A stretch of 64,000 nucleotides of DNA from Endozoicomonas euniceicola (GTDB taxonomy: Bacteria; Pseudomonadota; Gammaproteobacteria; Pseudomonadales; Endozoicomonadaceae): NCBI RefSeq assembly GCF_025562755.1, contig NZ_CP103300.1, positions 1,829,001 through 1,893,000 on the forward strand. The letters run 5' to 3'. The translations under genes and the position numbers were made by a program. Below the pieces are notes generated by a model. The model did no database searches, had not been told where the DNA came from, and was given only the letters and a program-made list of their open reading frames with translations. Within the stretch, counting starts at the first letter, position 1. Each line of letters opens with the position of its first letter. Shown piece by piece: positions 27,870 through 38,900 of the stretch.

Positions 27870-28168
27870 GCTGGTAAATCTCTCTTCAATAAACTCAGGA
27901 CTGCTTGGCGAGGGAGTGTTCCCTTTCTGTGACGATTCTGGTTCTTTTTGCGACCAGTCAAGTGGCTGCTTAAGCCAGGCGTTCTGTTGCTGGAGTTGAG
28001 CAAGATACTCCAGAACTTTTTGGCCTGGATAGCCATGCTGAGCATTGGTCACCGAGGAGGGGAAATTCATGGCATGGAAGGATAGTCAACAGGCGCCTGA
28101 CAACCAGCACTTTTTGAGAAATTACCCTTGGGCGACTCGACCTCCTAGGCTATGGGTTCACCGAATAT

Positions 28169-31100
28169 TTACTGAGATGATCGAGGTTGCTGAATCACAC
28201 TCTGTTTTTTCAACAAAATAGCCCAAACCCAACTTAAATTATCTCTATTCAGATGCCTGTAAGGCACTTCTATGACATCGAGGCCTACCTTTTTGTATGT
28301 CTCAACCTTCAGGATCGTCTTTCCTGTTTTTGATAATGACTCCTGGTCCGTAAAATGATGCGGCCCCTGAATTTCAATACCTAATCGATAGGGATTACCT
28401 ATAAAAAAATCAAGCGGAGGTAAATTTTCAAAAGACTGTTCCTCTGAGAACTCTATATTGGGAAATTTATTAGTCAATTTGGTTTTAAAGTCATTCTGCA
28501 ATTGGGAGGGACGAGTTTCGTATTTCGGATTAAAAAATGGTTCTTGCTCAAGCCATATCCCGGCTGTTGTTAACAGTGGTTCCAATTGCTCATAATTTTT
28601 TTGTTGTGCCAAAGTTTGATACCAGGATTTCACCAGCAATATTAACTGGTTATTAATTGAAACCTTTCTGGCCATAAATACCATAAAACTCCAAAGCAGC
28701 TGAGCTTGTTGTAATACTAAATATTGTTTATCAAAAGAGAAGCTATTTAATACGCCCTCAATTGTTTGAGGCTCAATAAATTCTCCCAAAAAAGCTATTG
28801 ACCACAGCAGGTTAGCGACTTCCTGAGGATTAAACCCGGCCTGAGGGCTCGTTCCCTCTGCCATCTGTACCACCTGCGGCAACAATGCCGTCACCACCCT
28901 GTGAATCTGCTGCATTTCGAGTCCATTCTCCACCAGTTTCGCCAGCGCCCACAGCAGGTTGGAGACCCCTTGAGAAGTGAACCCGGCCTGAGAGCTCGTT
29001 CCCTGTGCCATCTGTACCACCTGCGGCAACAGTGCCGCCACCGCCCTGTGAGCCTGCTGCATTTCGAGCCCATTCTCCATCAGTTTCGCCAGCGCCCAAA
29101 GCAGGTTGGCGACCCCCTGAGAACGGAACCCGGCCCGGAGGCTCGTTCCATCTGACATCTGTACCACCTGCGTCAACAGTGCCGTCACCGCCCTGTTGGT
29201 CTGCGGCATTTCGAGTCCGCTCTCCACCAGTTTCGCCAGCGCCCACAGCAGGTTGGCGACCCCTTGAGAACTGAACTCAGCCTGGGGGCTCGCTCCCTCT
29301 GCTATCTGTACCACCTGCGGCAACAGTACCGCCACCGCCCTGTGAGCCTGCTGCATTTCGAGCCCGTTCCCCACCAGTTTCGCCAGCGCCCACAGCAGGT
29401 TGGCGACTGTCTGAGGATTAAACCCGGCTTGGAGGCTCGCTCCCTCTGCCATCTGCACCACCAGCGGCAACAGCGCCGTCACCGCACTTTGGGCCTGCTG
29501 CATCTCAAGTCCGTTCTCCACCAGTTTCGCCAGCGCCCACAGCAGGTTGGAGATCCCTTGAGAAGTGAACCCGGCATGAGAGCTCGTTCCATCTGCCATC
29601 TGTACCACCTGCGGCAACAGTGCCGTCACCGCCCTGTTGGTCTGCGGCATTTCGAGTCCGTTCTCCACCAGTTTCGCCAGCGCCCACAGCAGGTTGGCGA
29701 CTGTCTGAGGATTAAACCCGGCTCGGAGGCTCGTTCCCTCTGCTATCTGTGCCACCCGCAACAACAGTGCCGTCACCGCCCTGTGAGCCTGCTGTATTTC
29801 GAGTCCGTTCTCCATGAGTTTCGTCAGCGCCCACAGCAGGCTGGCGACGTGTTGTGGAATAAACCCATCTTGGCAACTCGCTCCCTCTGCCACCTGCACC
29901 ACCTGCGGCAACAGCGCCGTCACCGCCCTGTTGGCCTTTCGCATCCTGAGTCCGTTCTCCACCAGTTTCGCCAGCGCCCACAGCAGGTTGGCGACGTGTT
30001 GTGGAATAAACCCATCTTGGCAACTCGCTCCCTCTGCCACCTGCACCACCTTCGGCAACAGCGCCGTCACCGCTCTGTGGGCCTGCTGCATTTCGAGCCC
30101 GTTCCCCACCAATTTCGTCAGCGCCCACAGCAGGTTGGCAACGTGTTGTGGAATAAACCCATCTTGGCAACTCGCTCCCTCTGCCACCTGCACCACCTGC
30201 GGCAACAGCGCCGTCACCGCACTGTTGGCCTGTTGCATCCTGAGTCCGTTCTCCACCAGTTTCGCCAGCGCCCACAGCAGGTTGGCGACTTCCTGAGGAT
30301 TAAACCCGGCCTGGCAACTCGCTCCCTCTGCCACCTGCACCACCTGCGGCAACAGCGCCGTCACCGCACTGTTGGCCTGCGGCATCTCGAGTCCGTTCTC
30401 CACCAGTTTCCCCAGCGCCCACAGCACGTTGGAGACCCCTTGAGAGCTGAACCCGTCCCGGGGACTCGTTTCCTCTGCCGCCTGCGGCAACTGCGCCCTG
30501 CTGGCCTGCTCTGTTACCTGCACCTCTGAGCTGTTTTTTTCGTGCTTTTTCTTTGACTGCTCCGCCATCTGCACCACCTGCGGCAACAGCGCCGTCACCG
30601 CACTGCGGGTCTGTTGTATTTCGAGCCCCTTCTCCACCAGTTTCGCCAGCGCCCACACCAGACTGGAGAGCCCTTGACTCTTAAAGTTCGTGACTTGAGC
30701 CACTCGAATCAGCAAAGCTTTAGTTAAGGCGTTAATCTCCCCTGCTAAACCCCTATCTCTTACGAATGGGTAGAGCAACTGGCTTGACGTCAAGCTGTGT
30801 ACACAGATGCTGACGTGCTTGCCACTAAACCGACTGGAAGAAATAACCTCTGCTAAATGAGTGACAAAAGGTTGTAATTGTTTTTTCTCTTCCAGTGTCA
30901 GGGAAAAACCTCGCTTCTTGGTGGCTAACTTGATCCGGTTGCAAAAGTAGCTATGATCTTTGCCGTTGTATTTTTTCTTAAACCTTTTTGCTGCCGCTTC
31001 CAGATCGCCTGTTTTAAACTCCTTCACCAGGCTCGCTATTGTTTCAGCTGCCCTGGTGTCCGGAGCCTTCTCTGGCATCTTCCTTGTCCCGGTGGCTCCC

Positions 31101-32095
31101 GCTCTTGGTTGAGGCTTGACATAAGCGACAGGCCTTTGACCTGGTTTACTGCCTGGTCTTTTTCTGTCTGGGTTGCCCCCTCTTCCTCCGGCAGCCAGTT
31201 GTATCTTTCCTCTCCCTCCTGCTCTCCCACGGCCACTGCCTTGTCGTCCTGCTGGCTTGCTCTTTCTCGTATAGAGCCATATATGCCAGCCACCGCCCGC
31301 CGGAAGCGGGGGGTCGAAAACCTCCGGGTAGAATCGGCGCATCAAGCTTTCAAATAACCCGGACAGCATCAGCCAGTACTCTTGCTGGCTGACGCTGTAG
31401 CGATTGCCCTGAGAATCATACCAGTAGTAAATAACCTGCCCCTGCTGATCAGTGGTTTGATAGAACCACCCGGGAAGCACACCAGCGCGTCGAACCAGCC
31501 TCAGGAAGTTATCCGGTACTCTGGCCTGAGAGAAGTCAAGGGTGACTTTCTGCGAATGACTCTCCCAACCCAGACAGAGTTCATCGTCACAGGGCAATGG
31601 ATACAGGCTGGCGCCTGCCTTCGTGAAAGGAAGGTCACAGGGAACGGGGAAAAACAGGGGAGCTGGCTCCCCGTCAACCACTTCAGGGTCATGGCTTGCA
31701 ACCAGGCCACAGGCATCGGCTGGCAGGGAGCGACAATTGTAAGGCAGTGGATTAATTGTGTGGGTGGCAGGCTCAAGGCAGAGCAGGGTTTCAACCGAAC
31801 CGGCCTCAGGGGTCGGCATGGCCGACACCATTTCAGGGTGGGCCTTCTGACCGGTGAAGCGACTATCTCCAAACCCGAAATAGCCTGCAAACGGCCAATC
31901 GACCTGCCCGGAAGCAGACCCCCTATGACCCGCCATCATCCAGGTCATAATAGCCAGGGAACTGACCTCAGGTTTGTCGAAATTACCAATACCCAGAGCC
32001 TGCGGGACAGGCAGGTAAGGTTCGAACAAGGGATCATGTCCGTGGCATAATGGCAACAGCAACAGGAAAGCCAGAAAAAAAAAGAGTCTGGTCAT
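28169..32095 (-). CDS. OPR-RAP family copy 2: repeat protein with signal peptide and RAP domain
   Basis: The predicted 1308-residue protein has, in order: signal peptide MTRLFFFLAFLLLLPLCHG; an N-terminal domain of about 270 residues with six cysteines (LLCLE, YNCRS, DACGL, VPCDL, LPCDD, ELCLG); a basic Gly/Arg-rich stretch (GSGRGRAGGRGK, RKRPGSKPGQRP); a helical domain (IASLVKEFKTGDLEAAAKRFKKKYN); 12 repeats of 49 residues with core NPQEVANLLWALAKLVENG; a degenerate repeat ending LLWSIAFLGEF; and a RAP domain (LDFFIGNPYRLGIEIQGPHHF...TYKKVGLDVIEVPYRHL). The repeat core matches octotricopeptide repeats, which with RAP domains bind organellar RNA in eukaryotes. An in-frame ATG 67 codons upstream (32296) lacks a ribosome site. 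The first repeat is of the SLVWALAKLVEKG class. Confidence 0.8.
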   Translation of the reverse strand: MTRLFFFLAFLLLLPLCHGHDPLFEPYLPVPQALGIGNFDKPEVSSLAIMTWMMAGHRGSASGQVDWPFAGYFGFGDSRFTGQKAHPEMVSAMPTPEAGSVETLLCLEPATHTINPLPYNCRSLPADACGLVASHDPEVVDGEPAPLFFPVPCDLPFTKAGASLYPLPCDDELCLGWESHSQKVTLDFSQARVPDNFLRLVRRAGVLPGWFYQTTDQQGQVIYYWYDSQGNRYSVSQQEYWLMLSGLFESLMRRFYPEVFDPPLPAGGGWHIWLYTRKSKPAGRQGSGRGRAGGRGKIQLAAGGRGGNPDRKRPGSKPGQRPVAYVKPQPRAGATGTRKMPEKAPDTRAAETIASLVKEFKTGDLEAAAKRFKKKYNGKDHSYFCNRIKLATKKRGFSLTLEEKKQLQPFVTHLAEVISSSRFSGKHVSICVHSLTSSQLLYPFVRDRGLAGEINALTKALLIRVAQVTNFKSQGLSSLVWALAKLVEKGLEIQQTRSAVTALLPQVVQMAEQSKKKHEKNSSEVQVTEQASRAQLPQAAEETSPRDGFSSQGVSNVLWALGKLVENGLEMPQANSAVTALLPQVVQVAEGASCQAGFNPQEVANLLWALAKLVENGLRMQQANSAVTALLPQVVQVAEGASCQDGFIPQHVANLLWALTKLVGNGLEMQQAHRAVTALLPKVVQVAEGASCQDGFIPQHVANLLWALAKLVENGLRMRKANRAVTALLPQVVQVAEGASCQDGFIPQHVASLLWALTKLMENGLEIQQAHRAVTALLLRVAQIAEGTSLRAGFNPQTVANLLWALAKLVENGLEMPQTNRAVTALLPQVVQMADGTSSHAGFTSQGISNLLWALAKLVENGLEMQQAQSAVTALLPLVVQMAEGASLQAGFNPQTVANLLWALAKLVGNGLEMQQAHRAVAVLLPQVVQIAEGASPQAEFSSQGVANLLWALAKLVESGLEMPQTNRAVTALLTQVVQMSDGTSLRAGFRSQGVANLLWALAKLMENGLEMQQAHRAVAALLPQVVQMAQGTSSQAGFTSQGVSNLLWALAKLVENGLEMQQIHRVVTALLPQVVQMAEGTSPQAGFNPQEVANLLWSIAFLGEFIEPQTIEGVLNSFSFDKQYLVLQQAQLLWSFMVFMARKVSINNQLILLVKSWYQTLAQQKNYEQLEPLLTTAGIWLEQEPFFNPKYETRPSQLQNDFKTKLTNKFPNIEFSEEQSFENLPPLDFFIGNPYRLGIEIQGPHHFTDQESLSKTGKTILKVETYKKVGLDVIEVPYRHLNRDNLSWVWAILLKKQSVIQQPRSSQ

Positions 32096-32394
32096 GCTGG
32101 TAAATCTCTCTTCAATAAACTCAGGACTGCTTGGCGAGGGAGTGTTCCCTTTCTGTGACGATTCTGGTTCTTTTTGCGACCAGCCAAGTGGCTGCTTAAG
32201 CCAGGCGTTCTGTTGCTGGAGTTGAGCAAGATACTCCAGAACTTTTTGGCCTGGATAGCCATGCTGGGCATTGGTCACCGGGGAGGGGAAATTCATGGCA
32301 TGGAAGGATAGTCAACAGGCGCCTGACAACCAGCACTTTTTGAGAAATTACCCTTGGGCGACTCGACCTCCAAGGCTATGGGTTCACCGAATAT

Positions 32395-35300
32395 TTACTG
32401 AGATGATCGAGGTTGCTGAATCACACTCTGTTTTTTCAACAAAATAGCCCAAACCCAACTTAAATCATTTCTATCCAGATGCCTGTAAGGCACTTCTATG
32501 ACATCGAGGTCTACCTTTTTGTATGTCTCAACTTTCAGGATCGTCTTTCCTGTTTTTGATAATGACTCCTGGTCCGTATAATGATGTGGCCCCTGAATTT
32601 CAATACCTAATCGATAGGGATTACCTATAAAAAAATCAAGCGGAGGTAAATTTTCAAAAGACTGTTCCTCTGAGAACTCTATATTGGGAAATTTATTAGT
32701 CAATTTGGTTTTAAAGTCATTCTGTAATTGGGAGGAACGAGTTTCGTATTTCGGATTAAAAAATGGTTCTTGCTCAAGCCATATCCCGGCTATTGTTAAC
32801 AGTGATTCCAATTGCTCATCATTTTTTTGTTGTGCCAAAGTTTGATACCAGGATTTCACCAGCAATATTAACTGGTTATTAATTGAAACCTTTCTGGCCA
32901 TAAATACCATAAAACTCCAAAGCAGCTGAGTTTGTGATAATACTGAATATTGTTTATCAAAAGAGAAGCTATTTAATACGCCCTCAATTGTTTGAGGCTC
33001 AATAAATTCTCCCAGGAAAGCTATTGACCAAAGTATGTTGGCTATATCCTGAGAGTTAAACTTGACTTGGGGGCTCGTTCCCTCTCCCATCTGTACCACC
33101 TGCAACAACAGTGCCGTCACCGCCCTGTTGGCCTGCTGCATTTCGAGTCCGTTCTCCACCAGTTTCGCCAGCGCCCACAGCAGGTTGGCGACTTCCTGAG
33201 CATTAAACCCAGCCCGGAGGTTCATTCCCCCTGCCACCTGTACCACCTGCGGCAACAGTGCCGTCATCGCCTTGTGAGCCTGTTGCATTTCGAGTCCGTT
33301 CTCCACCAGTTTTGCCAGCGCCCACAGCAGGTTGGCGACTTCCTGAGGATTAAACCCGGCCCGGAGGCTTTTTCCCTCTGCTATCTGTACCACCTGCGTC
33401 AACAGTGCCGTCACCGCCCTGTGAGCCTGCTGCATTCCGAGCCCGTTCTCCATCAGTTTCGCCAGCGCCCACAGCAGGTTGGAGATCCCTTGAGAAGTGA
33501 ACCCGGCATGAGAGCTCGTTCCCTCTGCCATCTGTACCACCTGCGTCAACAGTGCCGTCACCGCCCTGTTGGTCTGCGGCATTTCGAGTCCGTTCTCCAT
33601 CAGTTTCGCCACCGCCCACAGCAGGCTGGCAACGTGTTGTGGAACAAAACCGGCCCGGAGGCTCGTTCCCTCTGACATTTGTACCACCTGCAACAACAGT
33701 GCCGTCACCGCCCTGTTGGCCTGCGGCATTTCGAGTCCGTTCTCCACCAGTTTCGCCAGCGCCCATAGCAGGTTGGAGACCGCTTGAGAACTGAACCCAG
33801 CCTCGGGGCTCTTTTTCTCTGCCACCTCCACCACTTGTGGCAACAGTGCCGTCATCGCCTTGTGAGCCTGTTGCATTTCGAGTCCGTTCTCCACCAGTTT
33901 CGCCAGCGCCCACAGCAGGTTGGCGACTTCTTGAGGATTAAACCCGGCCCGGGGGCTCGTTCTCATTCCTTCTGCCATCTGCACCACCAGCGGCAACAGC
34001 GCCGTCACCGCACTTTTGGCCTGCGGCATCACGAGTCCGTTCTCCACCAGTTTCGCCAGCGCCCAAATCAGGTTGGAGACCCCTTGAGAACTGAACCTGT
34101 CCCGTGGGCTCGTTTCCTTTGCCGTCTGCGACAACTGCGCCCTGCTGGCCTGCTTTTCTGCTACCTGCACCACCTGCGGTAACAATGTCCTCACCGCCCT
34201 GTTGGCCTGTTGCATTTCGAGTCCGTTCTCCACCAGCTTCGCCAGCGCCCGAAGCAGGTTGGAGACCCCTTGACTATCAAGGTCCCTGACTTGAGCCACT
34301 CGAATCAGCAAGGCTTTAGTTAAGGCGTTAATCTCCCTTGTTAAATTCCCATCGCTTACGGATGGGTAGAGCAACTGGCTTGACGTCAAGCTGTGTACAC
34401 AGATGCTGACGTGCTTGCCACTAAACCGACTGGAAGAAATAACCTCTGCTAAATGAGTGACAAAAGGTTGTAATTGTTTTTTCTCTTCCAGTGTCAGGGA
34501 AAAACCTCGCTCCTTGGTGGCTAACTTGATCCGGTTGCAAAAGTAGCTATGATCTTTACCGTTGTATTTTTTCTTAAACCTTTTTGCTGCCGCTTCCAGA
34601 TCGCCTGTTTTAAACTCCTTCACCAGGCTCGCTATTGTTTCAGCTGCCCTGGTGTCCGGAGCCTTCTCTGGCATCTTCCTTGTCCCGGTGGCTCCCGCTC
34701 TTGGTTGAGGCTTGACATAAGCGATAGGCCTTTGACTTGGTTTACTGCCTGGTCTTTTTCTGTCTGGGTTGCCCCCTCTTCCTCCGGCAGCCAGTTGTAT
34801 CTTTCCTCTCCCTCCTGCTCTCCCACGGCCACTGCCTTGTCGTCCTGCTGGCTTGCTCTTTCTCGTATAGAGCCATATATGCCAGCCACCGCCCGCCGGA
34901 AGCGGGGGGTCGAAAACCTCCGGGTAGAATCGGTGCATCAGGCTTTCAAATAACCCGGACAGCATCAGCCGGTACTCTTGCTGGCTGATGCTGTAGCGAT
35001 TGCCCTGAGAATCATACCAGTAGTAAATAACCTGCCCCTGCTGATCAGTGGTTTGATAGAACCACCTGGGAAGCACACCGGCGCGTCGAACCAGCCTCAG
35101 GAAGTTATCCGGTACTCTGGCCTGAGAGAAGTCAAGGGTGATTTTCTGCGAATGACTCTCCCAACCCAGACAGAGTTCATCGTCACAGGGCAATGGATAC
35201 AGGCTGGCGCCTGCCTTCGTGAAAGGAAGGTCACAGGGAACGGGGAAAAACAGGGGAGCAGACTCCCCGTCAACCACTTCGGGGTCATGGCTTACAACCA

Positions 35301-35691
35301 GGCCACAGGCATCGGCTGGCAGGGAGCGACAATTGTAAGGCAGTGGATTAATTGTGTGGATGGCAGGCTCAAGGCAGAGCAGGGTTTCAACCGAACCGGC
35401 CTCAGGGGTCGGCATGGCCGACACCATTTCAGGTTGGGCCTTCTGACCGGTGAAGTGACTATCTCCAAACCCGAAATAGCCCGCAAAAGGCCAATCGACC
35501 TGCCCGGAAGCCGACCCCCTATGACCCGCCATCATCCAGGTCATAATAGCCAGGGAACTGACCTCAGGCTTGTCGAAATTACCAATACCCAGAGCCTGCG
35601 AGACAGGCAGATAAGGTTCAAACAAGGGATCATGTCCGTGGCATAATGGCAACAGCAACAGGAAAGCCAGAAAAAAAAAGAGTCTGGTCAT
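32395..35691 (-). CDS. OPR-RAP family copy 3: shortest intact member
   Basis: About 1098 residues with only eight complete 49-residue repeats before the degenerate NILWSIAFL repeat and RAP domain, compared with 12-15 in its neighbours. The shortening is an exact multiple of the repeat, as expected from recombination between repeats. The first repeat is of the NLLRALAKLVENG class. The RAP region differs slightly (YKKVDLDVIEVPYRHLDRNDL). An in-frame upstream ATG exists at 35892. All domains are intact, so function is plausible with a shorter recognition surface. Confidence 0.8.
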   Translation of the reverse strand: MTRLFFFLAFLLLLPLCHGHDPLFEPYLPVSQALGIGNFDKPEVSSLAIMTWMMAGHRGSASGQVDWPFAGYFGFGDSHFTGQKAQPEMVSAMPTPEAGSVETLLCLEPAIHTINPLPYNCRSLPADACGLVVSHDPEVVDGESAPLFFPVPCDLPFTKAGASLYPLPCDDELCLGWESHSQKITLDFSQARVPDNFLRLVRRAGVLPRWFYQTTDQQGQVIYYWYDSQGNRYSISQQEYRLMLSGLFESLMHRFYPEVFDPPLPAGGGWHIWLYTRKSKPAGRQGSGRGRAGGRGKIQLAAGGRGGNPDRKRPGSKPSQRPIAYVKPQPRAGATGTRKMPEKAPDTRAAETIASLVKEFKTGDLEAAAKRFKKKYNGKDHSYFCNRIKLATKERGFSLTLEEKKQLQPFVTHLAEVISSSRFSGKHVSICVHSLTSSQLLYPSVSDGNLTREINALTKALLIRVAQVRDLDSQGVSNLLRALAKLVENGLEMQQANRAVRTLLPQVVQVAEKQASRAQLSQTAKETSPRDRFSSQGVSNLIWALAKLVENGLVMPQAKSAVTALLPLVVQMAEGMRTSPRAGFNPQEVANLLWALAKLVENGLEMQQAHKAMTALLPQVVEVAEKKSPEAGFSSQAVSNLLWALAKLVENGLEMPQANRAVTALLLQVVQMSEGTSLRAGFVPQHVASLLWAVAKLMENGLEMPQTNRAVTALLTQVVQMAEGTSSHAGFTSQGISNLLWALAKLMENGLGMQQAHRAVTALLTQVVQIAEGKSLRAGFNPQEVANLLWALAKLVENGLEMQQAHKAMTALLPQVVQVAGGMNLRAGFNAQEVANLLWALAKLVENGLEMQQANRAVTALLLQVVQMGEGTSPQVKFNSQDIANILWSIAFLGEFIEPQTIEGVLNSFSFDKQYSVLSQTQLLWSFMVFMARKVSINNQLILLVKSWYQTLAQQKNDEQLESLLTIAGIWLEQEPFFNPKYETRSSQLQNDFKTKLTNKFPNIEFSEEQSFENLPPLDFFIGNPYRLGIEIQGPHHYTDQESLSKTGKTILKVETYKKVDLDVIEVPYRHLDRNDLSWVWAILLKKQSVIQQPRSSQ

Positions 35692-35989
35692 GCTGGTAAA
35701 TCTCTCTTCAATAAACTCAGGGCTGTTTGGCGAGGGAGTGTTCCCTTTCTGTGACGATTCTGGTTCTTTTTGCGACCAGTCAAGTGGCTGCTTAAGCCAG
35801 GCGTTCCGTTGCTGGAGTTGAGCAAGATACTCCAGAACTTTTTGGTCTGGATAGCCATGCTGGGCATTGGTCACCGAGGAGGAGAAATTCATGGCATGGA
35901 AGGATAGTCAACAGGCGCCTGACAACCAGCACTTTTTGAGAAATTACCCTTGGCGACTCGACCTCCAAGGCTATGGGTTCACCGAATAT

Positions 35990-38900
35990 TTACTGAGATG
36001 ATCGAGGTTGCTGAATCACACTCTGTTTTTTCAACAAAATAGCCCAAACCCAACTTAAATTATCTCTATTCAGATGCCTGTAAGGAACTTCTATGACATC
36101 GAGGCCTATCTTTTTGTATGTCTCAACTTTCAGGATCGTCTTTCCTGTTTTTGATAATGACTCCTGGTCCGTATAATGATGTGGCCCCTGAATTTCAATA
36201 CCTAATCGATAGGGATTACCCATAAAAAAATCAAGCGGAGGTAAATTTTCAAAAGACTGTTCCTCTGAGAACTCTATATTGGGAAATTTATTAGTCAATT
36301 TGGTTTTAAAGTCATTCTGCAATTGGGAGGGACGAGTTTCGTATTTCGGATTAAAAAATGGTTCTTGCTCAAGCCATATCCCGGCTATTGTTAACAGTGA
36401 TTCCAATTGCTCATCATTTTTTTGTTGTGCCAAAGTTTGATACCAGAATTTCACCAGCAATATTAACTGGTTATTAATTGAAACCTTTCTGGCCATAAAT
36501 ACCATAAAACTCCAAAGCAGCTGAGTTTGTGATAATACTGAATATTGTTTATCAAAAGAGAAGCTATTTAATACGCCCTCAATTGTTTGAGGCTCAATAA
36601 ATTCTCCCAGGAAAGCTATTGACCAAAGTATGTTGGCTATATCCTGAGAGTTAAACTTGACTTGGGGGCTCGTTCCCTCTGCCATCTGTACCACCTGCGA
36701 CAACAATGCCGTCACCGCCCTGTGAATCTGATGCATTTCGAGTCCGTTCTCCACCAGTTTCGCCAGCGCCCACAGCAGGTTGGCGACTTCCTGAGGATTA
36801 AACCCGGCCCGGAGGTTCCTTCCCTCTGCTATCTGTACCACCTGCGTCAACAGTCCCGTCACCACCCTGTGAGCCTGCTGCATTCCGAGCCCGTTCTCCA
36901 TCAGTTTCGCCAGCGCCCACAGCAGGTTGGCGACTTCCTGAGGATTAAACCCGGCCCGGAGGTTCCTTCCCTCTGCTACCTGTACCACCTGCGTCAACAG
37001 TCCCGTCACCACCCTGTGAGCCTGCTGCATTCCGAGCCCGTTCTCCATCAGTTTCGCCAGCGCCCACAGCAGGTTGGAGATCCCTTGAGAAGTGAACCCG
37101 GCATGAGAGCTCGTTCCCTCTGCCATCTGTACCACCTGCGTCAACAGTGCCGTCACCGCCCTGTTGGTCTGCGGCATTTCGAGTCCGTTCTCCATCAGTT
37201 TCGCCACCGCCCACAGCAGGCTGGCAACGTGTTGTGGAACAAAACCGGCCCGGAGGCTCGTTCCCTCTGACATTTGTACCACCTGCAACAACAGTGCCGT
37301 CACCGCCCTGTTGGCCTGCGGCATTTCGAGTCCGTTCTCCACCAGTTTCGCCAGCGCCCATAGCAGGTTGGAGACCGCTTGAGAACTGAACCCAGCCTCG
37401 GGGCTCTTTTTCTCTGCCACCTCCACCACTTGTGGCAACAGTGCCGTCATCGCCTTGTGAGCCTGTTGCATTTCGAGTCCGTTCTCCACCAGTTTCGCCA
37501 GCGCCCACAGCAGGTTGGTGACCCCTTGAGAATTGAACCCGGCCTCGGGGCTCATTTCCTCTACTACCTCCCTGCTGCTCTGCTCTACCACCTGCACCAC
37601 CAGTGGCAAAAGCGCCGTCACCGCACTGTTGGCCTGTCGCATCCTGAGTCCGTTCTCCACCAGTTTCCCCAGCGCCCACAGCAGGCTGGCAACGTGTTGT
37701 GGAATAAACCCATCTTGGCAACTCGCTCCCTCTGCCACCTGCATCACCTGCGGCAACAGCGCCGTCACCGCACTGCTGGCCTGTCGCATCCTGTGTCCGT
37801 TCTCCACCAGTTTCCCCAGCGCCCACAGCACGTTGGAGACCCCTTGAGAGCTGAACCCGGCCTCGGGGCTCGTTCCTTCTGCCATCTGCACCACCAGCGG
37901 CAACAGCGCCGTCACCGCACTTTGGGCCTGCTGCATTTCGAGCCCGTTCTCCACCAGTTTCGCCAGCGCCCACAGCAGGCTGGCAACGTGTTGTGGAACA
38001 AACCCGGCCCGGAGGCTCGTTCCCTCTGACATCAGTACCACCTGCGGCAACAGTGCCGTCACCGCCCTTTGGGCCTGCTGCATTTCGAGTCCGTTCTCCA
38101 CCAGTTTCGCCAGCGCCCACAGCAGGTTGGAGACCCCTTGAGAAGTAAACCCGGCCTGAGAGCTCGTTCCCTCTGCCACCTGTACCACCTGCGGCAACAG
38201 TGCCGTCACCGCCCTGTGAGCCTGCTCCATTTCGAGCCCGTTCTCCATCAGTTTCGCCAGCGCCCACAGCAGGTTGGCGACTTCCTGAGGATTAAACCCG
38301 GCCCGGAGGTTCCTTCCCTCTGCTATCTGTACCACCTGCGTCAACAGTGCCGTCACCGCCCTGTGAGCCTGCTGCATTTCGAGTCCGTTCTCCATCAATT
38401 TCGCCAGCGCCCACAGCAGGTTGGCGACTTCTTGAGGATTAAACCCGGCCCGGGGGCTCGTTCTCATTCCTTCTGCCATCTGCACCACCAGCGGCAACAG
38501 CGCCGTCACCGCACTTTTGGCCTGCGGCATCACGAGTCCGTTCTCCACCAGTTTCGCCAGCGCCCACATCAGGTTGGAGACCCCTTGAGAACTAAACCTG
38601 TCCCGTGGGCTCGTTTCCTTTGCCGTCTGCGACAACTGCACCCTGCTGGCCTGCTTTTCTGCTACCTGTACCACCTGCGGTAACAATGCCCTCACCGCCC
38701 TGTTGGCCTGTTGCATTTGGAGTCCGTTCTCCACCAGCTTCGCCAGCGCCCGAAGGAGGTTGGAGACCCCTTGACTATCAAGGTCCCTGACTTGAGCCAC
38801 TCGAATCAGCAAGGCTTTAGTTAAGGCGTTAATCTCCCCTGCTAAACCCCTATCGCTTACGAATGGGTAGAGCAACTGGCTTGACGTCAAGCTGTGTACA

